Positions 25,795 to 33,991 of a stretch of DNA of 64,000 nt are shown piece after piece. Position numbers and translations under genes: made by a program. Every line of letters begins with the position of its first letter. The first letter of the stretch is position 1. The stretch spans positions 1 through 64,000 of the forward strand of contig JAFAER010000254.1 of the NCBI GenBank assembly GCA_023423895.1, given 5' to 3'. The DNA comes from Pseudomonadota bacterium. Lineage in GTDB: Bacteria > Myxococcota_A > Polyangia > Polyangiales > Polyangiaceae. The notes beneath the pieces were generated by a model. That model made no database searches, had not been told where the DNA came from, and saw only the letters and a list, made by a program, of their open reading frames with translations.

Positions 25795-26526
25795 TCAGGT
25801 CCCCTTCGACCTCAACATGACGAGCGGGGTCTGCACGATGATCTTCAGCTCCGTCTTCAGGTACGACCAGAAGTCCTCGAGGGCCGCCGCGTAGGCGAGG
25901 TCGAACATGAGCTTGATCCTCATGTCGTCGGCGAGGGCACCCTCGGCTTCCGGGATGTCGAACGGATTGGTCAGGGTGTCCATGAGCTTGGCCACCTCAC
26001 TGTCCGGGTCAGGGGCGCCCGTGTAGCTCAGCGAGATCTGCGCGAGCCCCGTCAGCCCTGGCTTGATGCCTCGCGTGCGCTCCTCGAAAAACGGAATGGC
26101 CATCGCGAGGTTGATGAGGATCTCGGGGCGCTCGGGGCGGGGCCCGACGAGGGACATGTCCCCTTTTAGGACATTCCAGAACTGAGGCAGCTCGTCGAGC
26201 CGCGTCGCGCGGAGGAATTTGCCGACCTTCGTGACGCGCGGGTCGCCCTTCTTGGCGATGACCGCGCCGGTGCCCTTCTCGGCGTCGGCGCGCATCGTCC
26301 GGAACTTCACCATGTGGAACGGCTCCCAGCGCGGGAGCTGTCCGGGCTCCTCGATGAGCCGTCCTGCACGGCGCTGGACGAAGAAGACCGGGCCAGGTGA
26401 ATCGAGCTTCACAGCCGCGGCGATCGGAATGTAAAGGGGCAGAGTCAGGGTGATGCCCGCGACCGAACCCAGGATGTCGATCGCGCGCTTCACGACCGCT
26501 ACGTGGGGGCGCACGGCCGGCAGCAT
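25795..26526 (-). CDS. Undecaprenyl-phosphate sugar phosphotransferase (bacterial sugar transferase)
   Basis: 243 residues from ATG 26526 (GTG 26514 also possible). Only the catalytic core of the WbaP/PglC family is present. One N-terminal hydrophobic re-entrant helix (ILGSVAGITLTLPLYIPIAAA) is followed by KLDSPGPVFFVQRRAG, HMVKFRTMR, then LDELPQFWNVLKGDMSLVGPRP. The Asp-Glu pair in LDELPQ and the preceding Arg are the expected active site. It would attach the first sugar-1-phosphate to the lipid carrier and so start the repeat unit. It is divergent from the FHA-GAF-PP2C gene and lies directly upstream of the anti-sigma pair, placing EPS initiation and partner-switching control on one strand. 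Confidence 0.92.
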   Translation of the reverse strand: MLPAVRPHVAVVKRAIDILGSVAGITLTLPLYIPIAAAVKLDSPGPVFFVQRRAGRLIEEPGQLPRWEPFHMVKFRTMRADAEKGTGAVIAKKGDPRVTKVGKFLRATRLDELPQFWNVLKGDMSLVGPRPERPEILINLAMAIPFFEERTRGIKPGLTGLAQISLSYTGAPDPDSEVAKLMDTLTNPFDIPEAEGALADDMRIKLMFDLAYAAALEDFWSYLKTELKIIVQTPLVMLRSKGT

Positions 26527-26649
26527 AGCGCTGTCAGCCGTTTGGAGGGTGGCTCTTCGGTGCGGGGCGGCGTTGACTTGGGGGCGGATCCAAACCAACC
26601 TTTGAGCCTCGGGCCGCCTCGTGCCCGATTCGTCCCGGATTCAGCGAAA

Positions 26650-28377
26650 ATGGACAGCCAAAACGGCCAAAGACGCACGCTCTGGCTCATTGGCTTGGAG
26701 GGCAAGGCGCGCAAGGTTCGCCTTCCCATCAACACGCCGCTCCTCGTGGGGCGTGGTGCGTCCAATCACATCGTCCTCGACGACCCTCGCATCTCCCGCC
26801 AGCACGCGCGGCTGACGCCGGAACGGGACGGCACGTACCTCTACGACCTGAACTCCGGCAACGGCACGCTGGTGAACGGCATCGTCGTCACCAAGCACAA
26901 GCTCCAGCCGAACGACGTCGTTCGCTTCGGTCGCTACGCGTTCCGCGTCGAGCTCGGGCCGGAGGGCGACCATCTCGGCCACGAGCACCTCGAGACCCCG
27001 ACGCTCATCGCCACGGAGAGCGTCGCCCGGATGATGGTTGCGCGCGAGTCGAGCGTCGCCGAACGTCCGCTCGTCGATCTCACGCAGCTCGAGGACGCGT
27101 ACCAGAAGCTCGGCACGCTGTACTCCTTCATGCAGGGGATCAGCACGACGATCGATCGCAGCGAGCTCCTCCGGCTCATCGGATCGAAGATCCGCGAGAT
27201 CTATCCGAACGCCCGGGTCGTCGCGATCTTCCTCCGCGACCGGAGCAGCGGCAGCTTCCACCTCGCGCATTTTTCCGGCGCGGGGATCACGTCCGACGAG
27301 CCTTCGATCCCGCCGGATGTCCAGCAGGCCATCCTCGCGTCGGCGCGGCCGGTGCTCGCGGCGAACATCGCCGAGTCCACCCGCACGCCTGGCGGCGGGA
27401 AGATGTTCGCGCCGATGATCGACCGCGGCGAGGTGCTCGGGATCATCCATGTCGGCGCGGACGAGAACCGCTCGCTCTTCACGGCGGCCGACCTCGACCT
27501 CCTCAATGGCATGGCCGCAGCCTCGGCGCTGATGCTGCAGAACACACGCATGTACGAGGAGTCGCTCCAGCGCGATCGCCTCAAGTACGACCTCGAGCTC
27601 GCGGCGAAAATCCAGAAGAGCTTTCTCCCGCGTGAGGTCGTCTCGGTGGAAGGACTCGAGCTCCTCGCCGAGTACCGCGCTGCGTACACGGTCGGTGGCG
27701 ACTTCTACGACGTCTTCTGGGTGAGCGAAGACAGGCTCGCCGTGTTCATCGGCGACATCTCGGGCAAGGGCGTCGCCGCGGCGCTCCTCATGGCGCGCAT
27801 CTCGAGCGAGCTTCGCGTCGCGGCGCTCGCCCACGTCGAGCCGACGGCGGTGCTCACCTCGATGAACGAGGCCATCCTCGCGAGCGGCCAGCCGGAGCTG
27901 TTCTTCACCGCGATCTATCTGACATTCGACGTGAAGACGGGGGAGGTGATCCTCGCCAACGCCGGACACCCGTCTCCGTACCGCTTTTTCAGCAGCGGCG
28001 GCGTCGAGGCGATCACCGATGGTGCGTCGAGCGCGATCGGCATCCTCGACGACCCGGGCTTCGAGTCGACGACGTTCACGCTCGGGCATGGCGACTCGCT
28101 CGTCCTCTACACGGACGGCGTCATCGAGGCGTCCGACGCACGCGGCGAGCTGTACGGAACGCAGCGGCTCGAGGCCTGCCTCCACGGCACGCGGAGCGCG
28201 CGGCCGAACGAGATCGCGGAGCGGATCCTGCGGAGCGTCGAAGAGTACGCGACGGATGCCGACGCCGCGGACGACCTGACGCTCTTCATCGCTCACCGCA
28301 CCGTGGGCCGGTCGGTGTCGCTCCAGCCTCGTCGCCGGAGCGGGACCATGACCGCGCCGATCATCCCTCGGAACTGA
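26650..28377 (+). CDS. FHA-GAF-PP2C (SpoIIE/RsbU-type) phosphatase
   Basis: 575 residues from ATG 26650. FHA domain at about 12-100 (LLVGRGASNHIVLDDPRISRQHARL, NSGNGTLVNG), which binds phosphothreonine. GAF domain at about 125-300 (TTIDRSELLRLIGSKIREIYP). A short helix (YDLELAAKIQKSFLPRE) then leads into an SpoIIE-type PP2C. Metal-site motifs are VGGDFYDVF (~349), IGDISGKGVAAALLMA (~368), LANAGHPSPY, LYTDGVIEA and ADDLTLF. It likely dephosphorylates the STAS antagonist encoded at 24812, in response to a kinase signal read by FHA and a ligand read by GAF. No transmembrane segment. It converges with the Wza-like gene after 18 bases. Confidence 0.9.
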   Translation: MDSQNGQRRTLWLIGLEGKARKVRLPINTPLLVGRGASNHIVLDDPRISRQHARLTPERDGTYLYDLNSGNGTLVNGIVVTKHKLQPNDVVRFGRYAFRVELGPEGDHLGHEHLETPTLIATESVARMMVARESSVAERPLVDLTQLEDAYQKLGTLYSFMQGISTTIDRSELLRLIGSKIREIYPNARVVAIFLRDRSSGSFHLAHFSGAGITSDEPSIPPDVQQAILASARPVLAANIAESTRTPGGGKMFAPMIDRGEVLGIIHVGADENRSLFTAADLDLLNGMAAASALMLQNTRMYEESLQRDRLKYDLELAAKIQKSFLPREVVSVEGLELLAEYRAAYTVGGDFYDVFWVSEDRLAVFIGDISGKGVAAALLMARISSELRVAALAHVEPTAVLTSMNEAILASGQPELFFTAIYLTFDVKTGEVILANAGHPSPYRFFSSGGVEAITDGASSAIGILDDPGFESTTFTLGHGDSLVLYTDGVIEASDARGELYGTQRLEACLHGTRSARPNEIAERILRSVEEYATDADAADDLTLFIAHRTVGRSVSLQPRRRSGTMTAPIIPRN

Positions 28378-28395
28378 CGCCGCGGGCCGGCGGCG

Positions 28396-29004
28396 TCACG
28401 GGACGACGATGACGTCTCCGCGCAGGACGACGATGTTCTCGTTCGCGTGATCGCTCGACGTCGCACGGCGGAGGTCGATCGGGATCTTCCGCGGGGGATT
28501 CCCTCGGACGATGGTGATCTCGTTCCCCGCAAAGCGCGTCGGCCCGCCCGCGATCGCCACGGCCTCGACGGCGGTGACGTACGTGCGCGAGGTGTAATAA
28601 CCGGCGTGCTCGACGGCGCCCATCACGGTGAAGTGGTAGCTGTTGACGGCGCTGACACCGACGGACACGGCGAGCTCTTCCTCGCGGAGGTAGTCGGACA
28701 GTCGCTTGGCGATGTCCTTCTGGAGCTGCGACGGCGTCCGGCCCGCGGCCTTCACGTCACCGATGAGCGGGAGCGTGATGATCCCGTCCGGCCGGACAGT
28801 CACCTCGGCGGACATGTCCCGGTTCTTCCAGACGACGACCTGGAGCTGATCGAGCGGGCCGACCTGGAACTCCTGGCCGCGCGGATCGGGCTCCTTGGCG
28901 TAGTCGTACTTCGGCCCGGAGGACGCGCATCCGGTGAGGACGGCCGAAGAGCCGGCCGTGGTGGCGAGGACACCGACCGCGAGGAGAAGAGACGCGAGAC
29001 GCAT
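28396..29004 (-). CDS. Polysaccharide export lipoprotein (Wza/GumB-like, short)
   Basis: 202 residues from ATG 29004, chosen because MRLASLLLAVGVLATTAGSS leads into lipobox VLTGC; ATG 29025 is also possible. The Poly_export domain covers EFQVGPLDQLQVVVWKNRDMS...RPDGIITLPLIGDVKAAG. One SLBB domain follows (FTVMGAVEHAGYYTSRTYVTAVEAVAIAGG). It stops after this domain, so it lacks the second/third SLBB and the C-terminal pore helix of Wza, as in GumB-type short exporters. Role: periplasmic/outer-membrane channel component for EPS. Divergent from the AlkP-like gene. Confidence 0.9.
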   Translation of the reverse strand: MRLASLLLAVGVLATTAGSSAVLTGCASSGPKYDYAKEPDPRGQEFQVGPLDQLQVVVWKNRDMSAEVTVRPDGIITLPLIGDVKAAGRTPSQLQKDIAKRLSDYLREEELAVSVGVSAVNSYHFTVMGAVEHAGYYTSRTYVTAVEAVAIAGGPTRFAGNEITIVRGNPPRKIPIDLRRATSSDHANENIVVLRGDVIVVP

Positions 29005-29201
29005 GGCGAGCAGCGACCATAGCATCCGACGGCGCTCCGCCCCATACCCGGGCCGCTCGGCATCGGGGCAGGCGGGGATCGGAGGCAGCTCCACGGGATG
29101 GCATGGTGCACGGAGCGGCCGCATGGATTCGACCGACCGCATGCGCTCCGGTCCTGGTACTGCCCAAAATAAGCCGCGCATCCGGATGACACGCGAGAGC
29201 C

Positions 29202-29229
29202 TTGCGACCAGATGGTGGGGGGTTAGTCT
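29202..29229 (+). promoter_or_regulatory. Predicted sigma70-type promoter
   Basis: -35 TTGCGA (29202-29207), 16-base spacer, -10 TAGTCT (29224-29229), 11 bases to ATG 29241. The implied leader is about 5 bases, with no Shine-Dalgarno. Confidence 0.45.
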
Positions 29230-29240
29230 CCTGGATCGCC

Positions 29241-30650
29241 ATGCCCGCTCCTTCGGTCATTCTCATCGAGTTCAACGAGCTGTCCCCCCCGCTGATGCAG
29301 CGGTTCATGGCTCGCGGCGTCCTGCCGAACTTTCGTCGCTTCCACGACGAGGCGAACGTCTACGTCACCGAGGCCAAGGAGCGCGCGCCCTATCTCGAGC
29401 CGTGGATCCAGTGGATCACCGTCCACAACGGGATCAACTACGAGGACCATCAACAGCTCAATCTGGACGAGGGCCACAACGTCGCGCAGCCGGCCCTCTG
29501 GGACATCCTCTCGGACGCCGGCCTGAGAACGTGGGTCTGCGGGAGCATGAACCCGCGCGTCTCGCCCGGGTACAAGGGCGCGATCCTCCCCGATCCGTGG
29601 TCGACGCACGTGGCGCCGCAGCCTTCCGAGCTCCGGCCCTTCTTCGAGTTCATTCAGCGGAACGTGCAGGAGCACACGCGCGATCGCGTCCCGCTCGGGG
29701 CAACGGACTACGCGCGCTTCGTGCAATTCATGGCGACGCACGGCCTGTCACGAAAGACGGCACTCGCGATCGGCAAACAGCTCGCGAGCGAGAAGCGCAC
29801 GAAGGGAAAGACGCGCTGGCAGCGCGCGACCATTCTCGATCGCCTCCAGCTCGATGTGTTCCGGCACTACTGGCAGAAGGACCGCCCGCATTTTGCGACC
29901 TACTTCTCGAACAGCACGGCGCACTTCCAGCACATGCATTGGCGGAACATGGAGCCGCACCTGTTCAAGGTCGCGCCCACCGCCGCGGAGCAGGCGCAAT
30001 ACAAGGACGCGATCGAGCACGGCTACCGCTCGATGGACGCGCTGATCGGGGAGTTCCTCCAGCTCGCCGGGAGAGACACGACGCTCGTCTTCCTGACGGC
30101 GCTCTCGCAGCAGCCGTACCTCCTCTACGAGGACCAGGGCGGCAAGGTGGCGTACCGGCCGAAGGACTTCCAGAAGCTCATCCGCTGGGCGGGCGTCGAA
30201 GGCGACTTCAGCGTCGCGCCCGTCATGACCCACTACTTCCACGTGACGTTCGCGGACGAAAAGACCGCGAGCGCCGCTGCCGAGAAGCTGCGCGGGCTGA
30301 CCGTCGACGGCACGCAGGTGCTGAACGTCGAGCCGAAGGGGGCCGACCTGTTCTGCGGCTGCAAGATCTACAACACGCTCGAGCCTTCGGTCCGCATGGA
30401 GAGCACGGTCACCAAGGCGACGACGGGGTTCTTCGACCAGTTCTACCGGATCGAGGGCATCAAGAGCGGAATGCACCACCCCGACGGCATCCTCTGGGTG
30501 CGTACACCGGACCTTCGCCACAAGGTCCACTCGGACAAGGTCCCGCTCGATCGCGTCGCCCCGATGATCCTCGACATGTTCTCGATCGAGGCGCCGGCGA
30601 CGATGCGCGCCAGGCCGCTCGACGGCTTCACTGCGCTTGCGGCGTCCTGA
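29241..30650 (+). CDS. Alkaline-phosphatase-superfamily-like protein with lost metal ligands
   Basis: 469 residues from ATG 29241. The N-terminus VILIEFNELSPPLMQRFMARGVLPNFRRF follows the layout of type I phosphodiesterases/AlkP proteins (Asp-Gly-...-Leu...G-LPN-L). The metal Asp is replaced by Glu-Phe-Asn, however, and the strand that normally ends in SDHG reads VFLTALSQQP. A Thr/Ser nucleophile in the usual place is not evident (APYLEPWIQWITVHNG). No signal peptide or membrane helix. It may therefore be a non-catalytic relative or use different residues. It sits upstream of the Wzz-like and glycosyltransferase genes in a same-strand run, so an EPS-assembly role is likely by position. Confidence 0.7.
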   Translation: MPAPSVILIEFNELSPPLMQRFMARGVLPNFRRFHDEANVYVTEAKERAPYLEPWIQWITVHNGINYEDHQQLNLDEGHNVAQPALWDILSDAGLRTWVCGSMNPRVSPGYKGAILPDPWSTHVAPQPSELRPFFEFIQRNVQEHTRDRVPLGATDYARFVQFMATHGLSRKTALAIGKQLASEKRTKGKTRWQRATILDRLQLDVFRHYWQKDRPHFATYFSNSTAHFQHMHWRNMEPHLFKVAPTAAEQAQYKDAIEHGYRSMDALIGEFLQLAGRDTTLVFLTALSQQPYLLYEDQGGKVAYRPKDFQKLIRWAGVEGDFSVAPVMTHYFHVTFADEKTASAAAEKLRGLTVDGTQVLNVEPKGADLFCGCKIYNTLEPSVRMESTVTKATTGFFDQFYRIEGIKSGMHHPDGILWVRTPDLRHKVHSDKVPLDRVAPMILDMFSIEAPATMRARPLDGFTALAAS

Positions 30651-30670
30651 CGGATGGGCAAGGACTCGCG

Positions 30671-30679
30671 TGATATGCT
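30671..30679 (+). promoter_or_regulatory. Extended -10 element (TGATATGCT)
   Basis: TGATATGCT followed by CG lies 12 bases before ATG 30692. It matches TG-N-TATAAT with the trailing CG seen at 39688-39698. Predicted start of transcription is about 6 bases before the start codon. No clear -35 box. Confidence 0.5.
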
Positions 30680-30691
30680 CGGCCCGGTAGC

Positions 30692-32215
30692 ATGATGGGA
30701 CAGCCGACTCCCCGCGAGCAGATCGATCGCGTCCTGGCGCTGGTCCGAAGAACGCTGTCCTTCTGGAAGCGGGGGCTGATCGTCTTCGTCGTCGGCGTGC
30801 TCATCGTCGTGCCGATCGTCTTCACGCGGCCACGCGACTACAAGTCCGAGACCGTCATCCTCTACCACGAGACGATCCACTCCGATCTCCAGGGCGAGGA
30901 GGGGGGAGGTGGCGGTGGCGATGCTCGGCGTGTCGGCGCTCGGCTACGCGAGCTTCTCCTCTCGCGTCAGAGTCTCGAGCCGATCATCAACGATCTGCAT
31001 CTCTTTCAAGACAAGATCATCCGCGGCGAAGCGATCGGCGCCGTCGAGGAGATGCGGAAGCACATCACCTTCCGCGCGCGCGACGGAGACACCTTCGAGA
31101 TCTCGTTCGTCGGATCCACGCCCGAGCAGGCGCAGGAGGTCACGCGCCGCCTCGGTGACTGCATCGTCAAGGAGGCGGACAACCGCCGCGCGGACTCCGC
31201 GAAGACGCTGAAGGAGTTCCTGAACAACGAGAGCACGCGCAACCAGGCCGAGCTGAGCAAGAAAGAGACCGAGCTCGCCTCGTTCGTCGCCGCGCATCCC
31301 GAGTTCACGCCGCGCCTCCAGGGCATTGCCCCGCAGCTCACGCCCACCGCGTCCGGTGGAGCACCGACGCCCGCGACGCCGAACGTCGATCCCATCCTCG
31401 CGTCGCTCGAGTCGAAGGTGGCGCGCATCGAACGCCAGCTCAAGGCGGCGCAGGGCCAGGCGGTGCCGCCGACGCCCAAGCCGACGTTCCAGTCCCCGCC
31501 GGACAGCCAGGAGCTCGTCGCCGCGCGCGCGGACCTCGCCGACAAGATGAACCGGTTCACGGAGAAACATCCGGACGTCATCGCCGCCAAGAATCGTCTC
31601 AAGTCGGCGGAGCAGGCGCAGGCGGCGGCCGTCGAGGCCGCGCGCGAGCAGTGGAAGCAGAAGCACGCGGCCGAGGATGATCCTCCGCCTCCGAAGAACG
31701 CGACCGACGAGGCCGTGCTCCGCAAGGAGCTCTCCGACCTGCAGTCGCAGATCGCGGCCCGACGCGCGCAGCTCGCGAAAGCGAGCGGCGATGCGGGCGC
31801 CGCGGCCGCGCTCGCCGTCGCGCCGAACAGCAACGTCGCGCTCGAGCTCGAATTCACGCGGCTCCAGCGCGAGGTGAATGATCTGCGTGATCGCCAGCAG
31901 AAGCTCGAAGAGCGCGTCTTCCGGGCGTCGATGACGGCGAGCTCCGTCATGAACGATCGGAACGTTCAGGTCTCCGTCCTCGACCCGGCATATCTTCCGG
32001 TCCGTCCGTCGTCGAAGCCGCGCACCACGCTGCTTGCTGCGCTCCTGGCGGTCTGCATCTTCCTGTCGATCGCGTCGATGGCGGCGTCCGCGATGCTCGA
32101 CGACAAGATCTACGAGCGCGTCGACATCGAGAGACTCGACGTACTCCCGGTCATCGCCGTGATCCCGCGGACACGGACGATGCGTCTGCCCCAGAAGACC
32201 GATCATCCATCCTGA
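30692..32215 (+). CDS. Wzz/GNVR-type polysaccharide co-polymerase (chain-length determinant)
   Basis: 507 residues (start ATG 30692 or 30695). First membrane helix GLIVFVVGVLIVVPIVF (~28-45), then the Wzz domain (YKSETVILYHETI...SLEPIINDLHLF...FEISFVGSTPEQAQEVTRRLGDCIV). A long Ala/Gln/Lys-rich coiled coil is broken by a Pro-rich stretch (~205-275). The GNVR-like segment contains FRASMTASSV. Second helix is TLLAALLAVCIFLSIASMAA (~447-466). Cytoplasmic tail is short and carries no ATPase; the partner kinase-like ATPase is separate (42768). It controls EPS chain length and export. A poly-Gly stretch at residues 70-77 is encoded by a G-rich run. Confidence 0.9.
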   Translation: MMGQPTPREQIDRVLALVRRTLSFWKRGLIVFVVGVLIVVPIVFTRPRDYKSETVILYHETIHSDLQGEEGGGGGGDARRVGARLRELLLSRQSLEPIINDLHLFQDKIIRGEAIGAVEEMRKHITFRARDGDTFEISFVGSTPEQAQEVTRRLGDCIVKEADNRRADSAKTLKEFLNNESTRNQAELSKKETELASFVAAHPEFTPRLQGIAPQLTPTASGGAPTPATPNVDPILASLESKVARIERQLKAAQGQAVPPTPKPTFQSPPDSQELVAARADLADKMNRFTEKHPDVIAAKNRLKSAEQAQAAAVEAAREQWKQKHAAEDDPPPPKNATDEAVLRKELSDLQSQIAARRAQLAKASGDAGAAAALAVAPNSNVALELEFTRLQREVNDLRDRQQKLEERVFRASMTASSVMNDRNVQVSVLDPAYLPVRPSSKPRTTLLAALLAVCIFLSIASMAASAMLDDKIYERVDIERLDVLPVIAVIPRTRTMRLPQKTDHPS

Positions 32216-32278
32216 CGACTCCGGGCGTCCAGGGGCAACACCGTCGACGTTCACACACGCAAGAGAGAAGAGAGAGCG

Positions 32279-33304
32279 ATGGACGCGAGCACGATGGAGA
32301 AACGCCCGAAGGCCGCGGTGACCACGCCTCTGGTGACGATCGCCATCCCGTGCTTCAACGAGGAGCGTCACATCGAGGCGTGCCTCGAGGACGTGTTCGC
32401 GCAGGACTACCCGGCCGAGTCGATCGAGGTGCTCGTCGGCGACGGCATGAGCACCGACCGGACGCGCGAGATCCTCGATCGAATCGCCGAGCGCCGGTCG
32501 GGCCGCGTCCGTGTCATCGACAATCCGCGGCGCCTCCAGGCCGCCGCGATGAACGCGATGATCGAGGCGGCGCAGGGCGACATCGTCATCCGGATGGACG
32601 TCCACGCGCGTTACGCGCCCGACTACGTCTCGCAGTGCGTGGCCGTGCTCGAGGAGACCGGAGCGGACAACGTCGGCGGCGCGCAGCGAGCGATCAGCGA
32701 GACGTGGTTCCAGCGGGCGCTCTGCGCCGCGCTCGAGAGCCCGCTCGGCGTCGGCGGCGCGAGCTACCGCAACCCCGAAAGCGAAGGCTTCGTCGACACG
32801 GTCTTCCTCGGCGCGTTCAGGAAGAAGGTCTTCGAGACGGTCGGCAACTACGACCCCGGCGCGATCACGAACGAGGACGCAGAGCTGAACCAGCGCATCC
32901 TCCGCGCGGGTGGGAAGGTCTTCCTCAGCAAGAAGATCGTCGTGCACTACTTCCCGCGCGACTCCTTCAAGAGCCTCGCGAAGCAGTACTTCCGCTACGG
33001 CAAGGGCCGCGCGCGCACGCTGTTGAAGCACAAGACCTTCCCGAAGGTGCGCCCGGTGCTGCCTTTCCTGATGGTGGTCGGAGGCGTGACGTTGCTCGTC
33101 GTCCCGTCGTTGCGGCTCGTCGCGCCGTTCGCGTTCGGGCTCTACGGCGCCGCCGCAGCCATCGAAGCGCTCCGCGTCTCGCGGCGCCACAGCCTCGCAC
33201 TGGCGCCAGTCGTCGCCGCCATCTTCCCGGTGCTCCACGCCTCGCATGGCATCGGCTTCGCAGCGGGCCTAGCCCGCTACGCGCTGCGCCCTGACTGGGA
33301 GTAA
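32279..33304 (+). CDS. Glycosyltransferase family 2, ExoA-like, with C-terminal membrane segments
   Basis: 341 residues from ATG 32279, preceded by a purine-rich GAGAAGAGAGAGCG. GT-A motifs: VTIAIPCFNEERHIEACLEDV (~18-38), VLVGDGMSTDRTREIL, IVIRMDVHARY and NEDAELNQRILRAGGKV (the Glu-Asp catalytic/acceptor motif). Two C-terminal hydrophobic stretches (PFLMVVGGVTLLVVPSL and an Ala-rich one) anchor it at the inner membrane, as in succinoglycan ExoA. It likely extends the lipid-linked repeat unit. It ends the plus-strand run before a 687-base stretch with no intact gene. Confidence 0.9.
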   Translation: MDASTMEKRPKAAVTTPLVTIAIPCFNEERHIEACLEDVFAQDYPAESIEVLVGDGMSTDRTREILDRIAERRSGRVRVIDNPRRLQAAAMNAMIEAAQGDIVIRMDVHARYAPDYVSQCVAVLEETGADNVGGAQRAISETWFQRALCAALESPLGVGGASYRNPESEGFVDTVFLGAFRKKVFETVGNYDPGAITNEDAELNQRILRAGGKVFLSKKIVVHYFPRDSFKSLAKQYFRYGKGRARTLLKHKTFPKVRPVLPFLMVVGGVTLLVVPSLRLVAPFAFGLYGAAAAIEALRVSRRHSLALAPVVAAIFPVLHASHGIGFAAGLARYALRPDWE

Positions 33305-33312
33305 CGGCTCAC

Positions 33313-33442
33313 TCACCGTCTTGCCGTCTCCTCTTTCTCTCCGACGCTCCGAACGAACCCGTTAGCGTCGGCAAGCGCGGCGTCCGCGGCATCTCGATCG
33401 CCGAGCCTCTTGCACGCAGCAGCTCTCGCGTTCGAGAGGTTT
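33313..33442 (-). pseudogene. Possible 3' relic of a TPR-like gene
   Basis: On the minus strand, one frame reads as the end of a helical, Ala/Arg-rich protein (NARAAACKRLGDRDAADAAL, then ADANGFVRSVGEKEETARR and stop). This has the periodicity of a tetratricopeptide C-terminus. The sequence upstream of it is the repeat unit at 33443-33590, so no intact gene remains. It may be a gene end left after insertion or rearrangement. Short and low-complexity; uncertain. Confidence 0.3.
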
Positions 33443-33590
33443 GAACAGGGAGACAGAGAGACATGGAGCGAGAGGGGCCTGCTCTCGCTGCGACCTGGAC
33501 CCTCGTGGGCGCTCCCAAAACGCTGCGCGTTTTGCTCGCAAATTCGAGTCTCCCGGGCGCCCTGCGGGCCTCGTTCCACACGGTGCTCAC
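33443..33590 (-). repeat. Inverted-pair repeat unit A (structured, ~148 bp)
   Basis: Read on the minus strand, the unit starts with the perfect 30-bp core GTGAGCACCGTGTGGAACGA + GGCCCGCAGG (33590-33561). It continues through a conserved GAGACTCGAATTT, a hairpin AAAACGC-GCA-GCGTTTT (33533-33517), CCAGGTCG, and ends in the 20-bp GTCTCTCTGTCTCCCTGTTC (33462-33443). Unit B at 33711-33854 carries the same order on the plus strand, so the cores face away from each other. The 120 bases between the units hold nothing recognisable. Confidence 0.88.
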
Positions 33591-33710
33591 GTCAGTGCCG
33601 CCAGCGGTCGAGAGCTGGGTGATCGAACGGATGCTCGCGCGTCGCCCCGGGCGCCCGAGGACCTACGACGGTGGCGGTGGCGCGATCGTCTACCTGCAGG
33701 TGGAAATGAG

Positions 33711-33854
33711 GTGAGCACCGTGTGGAACGAGGCCCGCAGGTCGCAAGCGAGACTCAAATTTCCGAAGGAATTGCGAAGCAATTCCTGAGGGCCGGGGAGG
33801 TGCCAGGTCGAGAAAGAGACGGGGCAACCTCCCTGTCTCTCTGTCTCCCTGTTC
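33711..33854 (+). repeat. Inverted-pair repeat unit B (structured, ~144 bp)
   Basis: The order matches unit A: a 30-bp identical core (33711-33740), GAGACTCAAATTT (33749-33761), the hairpin AGGAATTGC-GAA-GCAATTCCT (33766-33786), CCAGGTC (33803-33809) and the identical 20-bp end (33835-33854). The stem sequence differs from unit A while pairing is kept, and both loops are three bases of the type GNA. Each core could encode a short peptide beginning VSTVWNEARR, which then diverges. From 33855 to 33991 nothing recognisable is seen. Confidence 0.88.
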
Positions 33855-33991
33855 CATCCTCTCTCGCTGGCGCGTCGTCAGACCCACGCGGCGGGGAGCA
33901 TCGATGGGTAAGCGAGGACCGAACTGCCGGCCGCGCAGGAGGCCCGAGCGTACAGCGCCGCGAGATCGAGGCGCCAAAGATCGAGAGGGCG

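Noticed and set aside
30944..33247. A 767-codon open frame on the minus strand opposite the Wzz-like and ExoA-like genes
   Set aside because: Arg/Asp/Glu/Val-rich composition without motifs is the expected antisense shadow of GC-rich coding sequence. Both plus-strand genes have clear domains.
33309..33590. A 93-codon minus-strand frame starting inside repeat unit A
   Set aside because: Only the first ~10 codons are shared with unit B, after which both frames diverge. Conservation is better explained by DNA or RNA structure than by protein.
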